DNA from: IDS-8 sp036381215
GTDB lineage: Bacteria; Pseudomonadota; Gammaproteobacteria; Steroidobacterales; Woeseiaceae
DNA length: 64,000 bases
Direction: 5' to 3'
Assembly (NCBI GenBank): GCA_036381215.1
Contig: DASVDF010000050.1
Location: forward strand, 57,157-121,156
In this document: one piece after another, positions 63,191 through 64,000 of the stretch
Layout of the letters: the number at the start of each line of letters is the position of its first letter
How positions within the stretch are numbered: the stretch's first letter is position 1
Made by a program: the position numbers and the translations under genes
The notes under the pieces: generated by a model
Told to the model about the DNA's origin: nothing
Seen by the model: only the letters and a program-made list of their open reading frames with translations
Databases searched by the model: none

Positions 63191-64000
63191 ATGCCGGGGG
63201 AGAATCCGCTCAAGACTCACCGTCTGACGGCGCTCGCATCCGCCGTGCGCGCGGGCATACCGCTGCTCGCGCTCGGCGCGCTGGCCATCGAAGCGCCGGC
63301 GTATGCGCAGGAAGATGATACCGATAACGCCGGGCAGAACATGCGCCTGTCCGAGGGCGATCGCCGGCCCGAGGAAATCGTCGTCCGCGGCGTGAAGCAG
63401 AGCCTGCAGTCCGCCCAGGACATCAAGCAGAACTCGAACGTGATCGTCGACTCCGTGACCGCGGAGGACATCGGCGCGCTCGCGGACCGCTCCGTCACGG
63501 AAACGCTGCAACGCGTGCCGGGCGTCGCGATCAACCGCTTCGCCGCGGGTCGCGATCCCGACCATTTCTCGGTGGAAGGCAGCGGCGTCGTCGTACGCGG
63601 CCTCACGTACGTGAGGAGCGAAGTGAACGGACGCGATTCGTTCACCGCGAACAACGGGCGGGGCCTGAGCTTTGCCGACGTGCCGCCGGAGCTTTTGATC
63701 GGCGTCGACGTGTTCAAGTCACTGTCGGCCGACAAGATCGAAGGTGGAATCGCCGGTACGGTGAACCTGCGCACGCGCAAGCCGTTCGACGGCGACGGCA
63801 CCATTCTCGCGTTCTCGCTCGAGAATAACTACAGCGATTTCATCGAGGAATCGTCGCCGACCGGGTCCTTCCTCGCGAGCACGCGCTGGGAGACTGGCGC
63901 CGGCGAGTTCGGCGTCCTCGGCAGCGTCGTCTATTCGCAGGTGAAGTCGCGGGCAGACCGCTTCCAGATCTCGAACTTCGCGGAGCGCACGCTTTACTCC
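63191..64000 (+). CDS. TonB-dependent outer-membrane receptor (3' end outside window)
   Basis: 270 residues visible, frame open to the last base. GGGGGA lies 7 bases before the ATG. Signal peptide region IPLLALGALAIEAPAYAQ, TonB box-like EEIVVRG, then plug-domain segments (DRSVTETLQRVPGVAINRF; GVVVRGLTYVRSEVNGRD; SADKIEGGIAGTVNLRTRKPF) and the first barrel strands. Of the same carbohydrate-type group as the receptor at 21434. Its regulator is not in the visible part. Confidence 0.92.
   Translation, partial: MPGENPLKTHRLTALASAVRAGIPLLALGALAIEAPAYAQEDDTDNAGQNMRLSEGDRRPEEIVVRGVKQSLQSAQDIKQNSNVIVDSVTAEDIGALADRSVTETLQRVPGVAINRFAAGRDPDHFSVEGSGVVVRGLTYVRSEVNGRDSFTANNGRGLSFADVPPELLIGVDVFKSLSADKIEGGIAGTVNLRTRKPFDGDGTILAFSLENNYSDFIEESSPTGSFLASTRWETGAGEFGVLGSVVYSQVKSRADRFQISNFAERTLYS

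Noticed and set aside
61593..63565. N-terminal extension of Hal5 through the control region
   Set aside because: It would translate the promoter and operator and part of the divergent receptor gene. GTG at 63097 has a ribosome site and places the FAD motif at the normal distance from the start.

Overview
The window is a high-GC chromosome segment (roughly two-thirds or more G+C, strong G/C bias at third codon positions), very probably from an aerobic or facultative gammaproteobacterium that degrades plant polysaccharides. Pointers are large TonB-dependent receptors with N-terminal signal peptides, the SapC / cupin / tryptophan-halogenase genes that accompany such receptors in Xanthomonadales-like and Caulobacter-like bacteria, and a tRNA-Pro gene with an encoded CCA end. 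An alphaproteobacterium is not excluded.

Layout. 1-8.9 kb: a truncated beta-lactamase-fold hydrolase, a GMC oxidoreductase with its small Tat-exported subunit, two small unknown genes, an SDR, a DUF819 membrane protein, tRNA-Pro(CGG), a D-2-hydroxyacid dehydrogenase and an SMP-30/gluconolactonase. 8.9-16.6 kb (minus): a corrinoid-dependent methyl-transfer operon (corrinoid protein, DUF1638 protein, small 'virulence factor' family protein, methyl-THF:corrinoid methyltransferase, 2Fe-2S/ASKHA reactivase and two non-pyrrolysine MttB-family methyltransferases). 16.7-32.3 kb: a cello-oligosaccharide locus. A Na+ symporter and GH94 cellobiose phosphorylase diverge from a TonB receptor, SapC, JmjC-like cupin, halogenase, DUF6445 and GH9 series, followed by a LacI regulator. 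One identical 15-bp operator precedes the symporter, the receptor and the regulator gene. 32.8-52.9 kb: a glucuronoxylan locus (GH67, two GH3 enzymes, ManD, XylB, XylA, LacI regulator, TRAP transporter, FAH-family enzyme, GntP permease, acetylesterase-type protein), with a second operator class between the divergent GH3 genes. 52.9-55.1 kb: truncated haemoglobin, NemR-like TetR and aldo/keto reductase with NemR-box-like sites. 55.2-63.1 kb (minus): a five-gene chain of four halogenase-family proteins and a GH9, each overlapping the next by 4 bp. It diverges from a second TonB receptor that runs off the window and has a textbook sigma-70 promoter with a LacI-type palindrome at its start site.

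How the parts work together. In the first locus, TonB-dependent uptake, GH9 cleavage, Na+-driven transport and phosphorolysis would take beta-glucan fragments to glucose-1-phosphate. In the second, esterase, glucuronidase and xylosidase debranch and cut glucuronoxylan; xylose goes through XylA/XylB and the uronate arm ends in ManD. The corrinoid operon would strip methyl groups from an unidentified quaternary amine or related compound into the folate pool.

The most interesting signals are: (i) arginine-rich terminal tails on four enzymes of the corrinoid operon, against a strongly acidic N-terminus on the corrinoid protein they must all contact; (ii) four halogenase paralogues in one coupled operon, one lacking the catalytic residues; (iii) a 24-bp REP-like palindrome present seven times, which supplies stop codons to three genes and part of a signal peptide to one; (iv) three operator families that can be assigned to regulators in the window.
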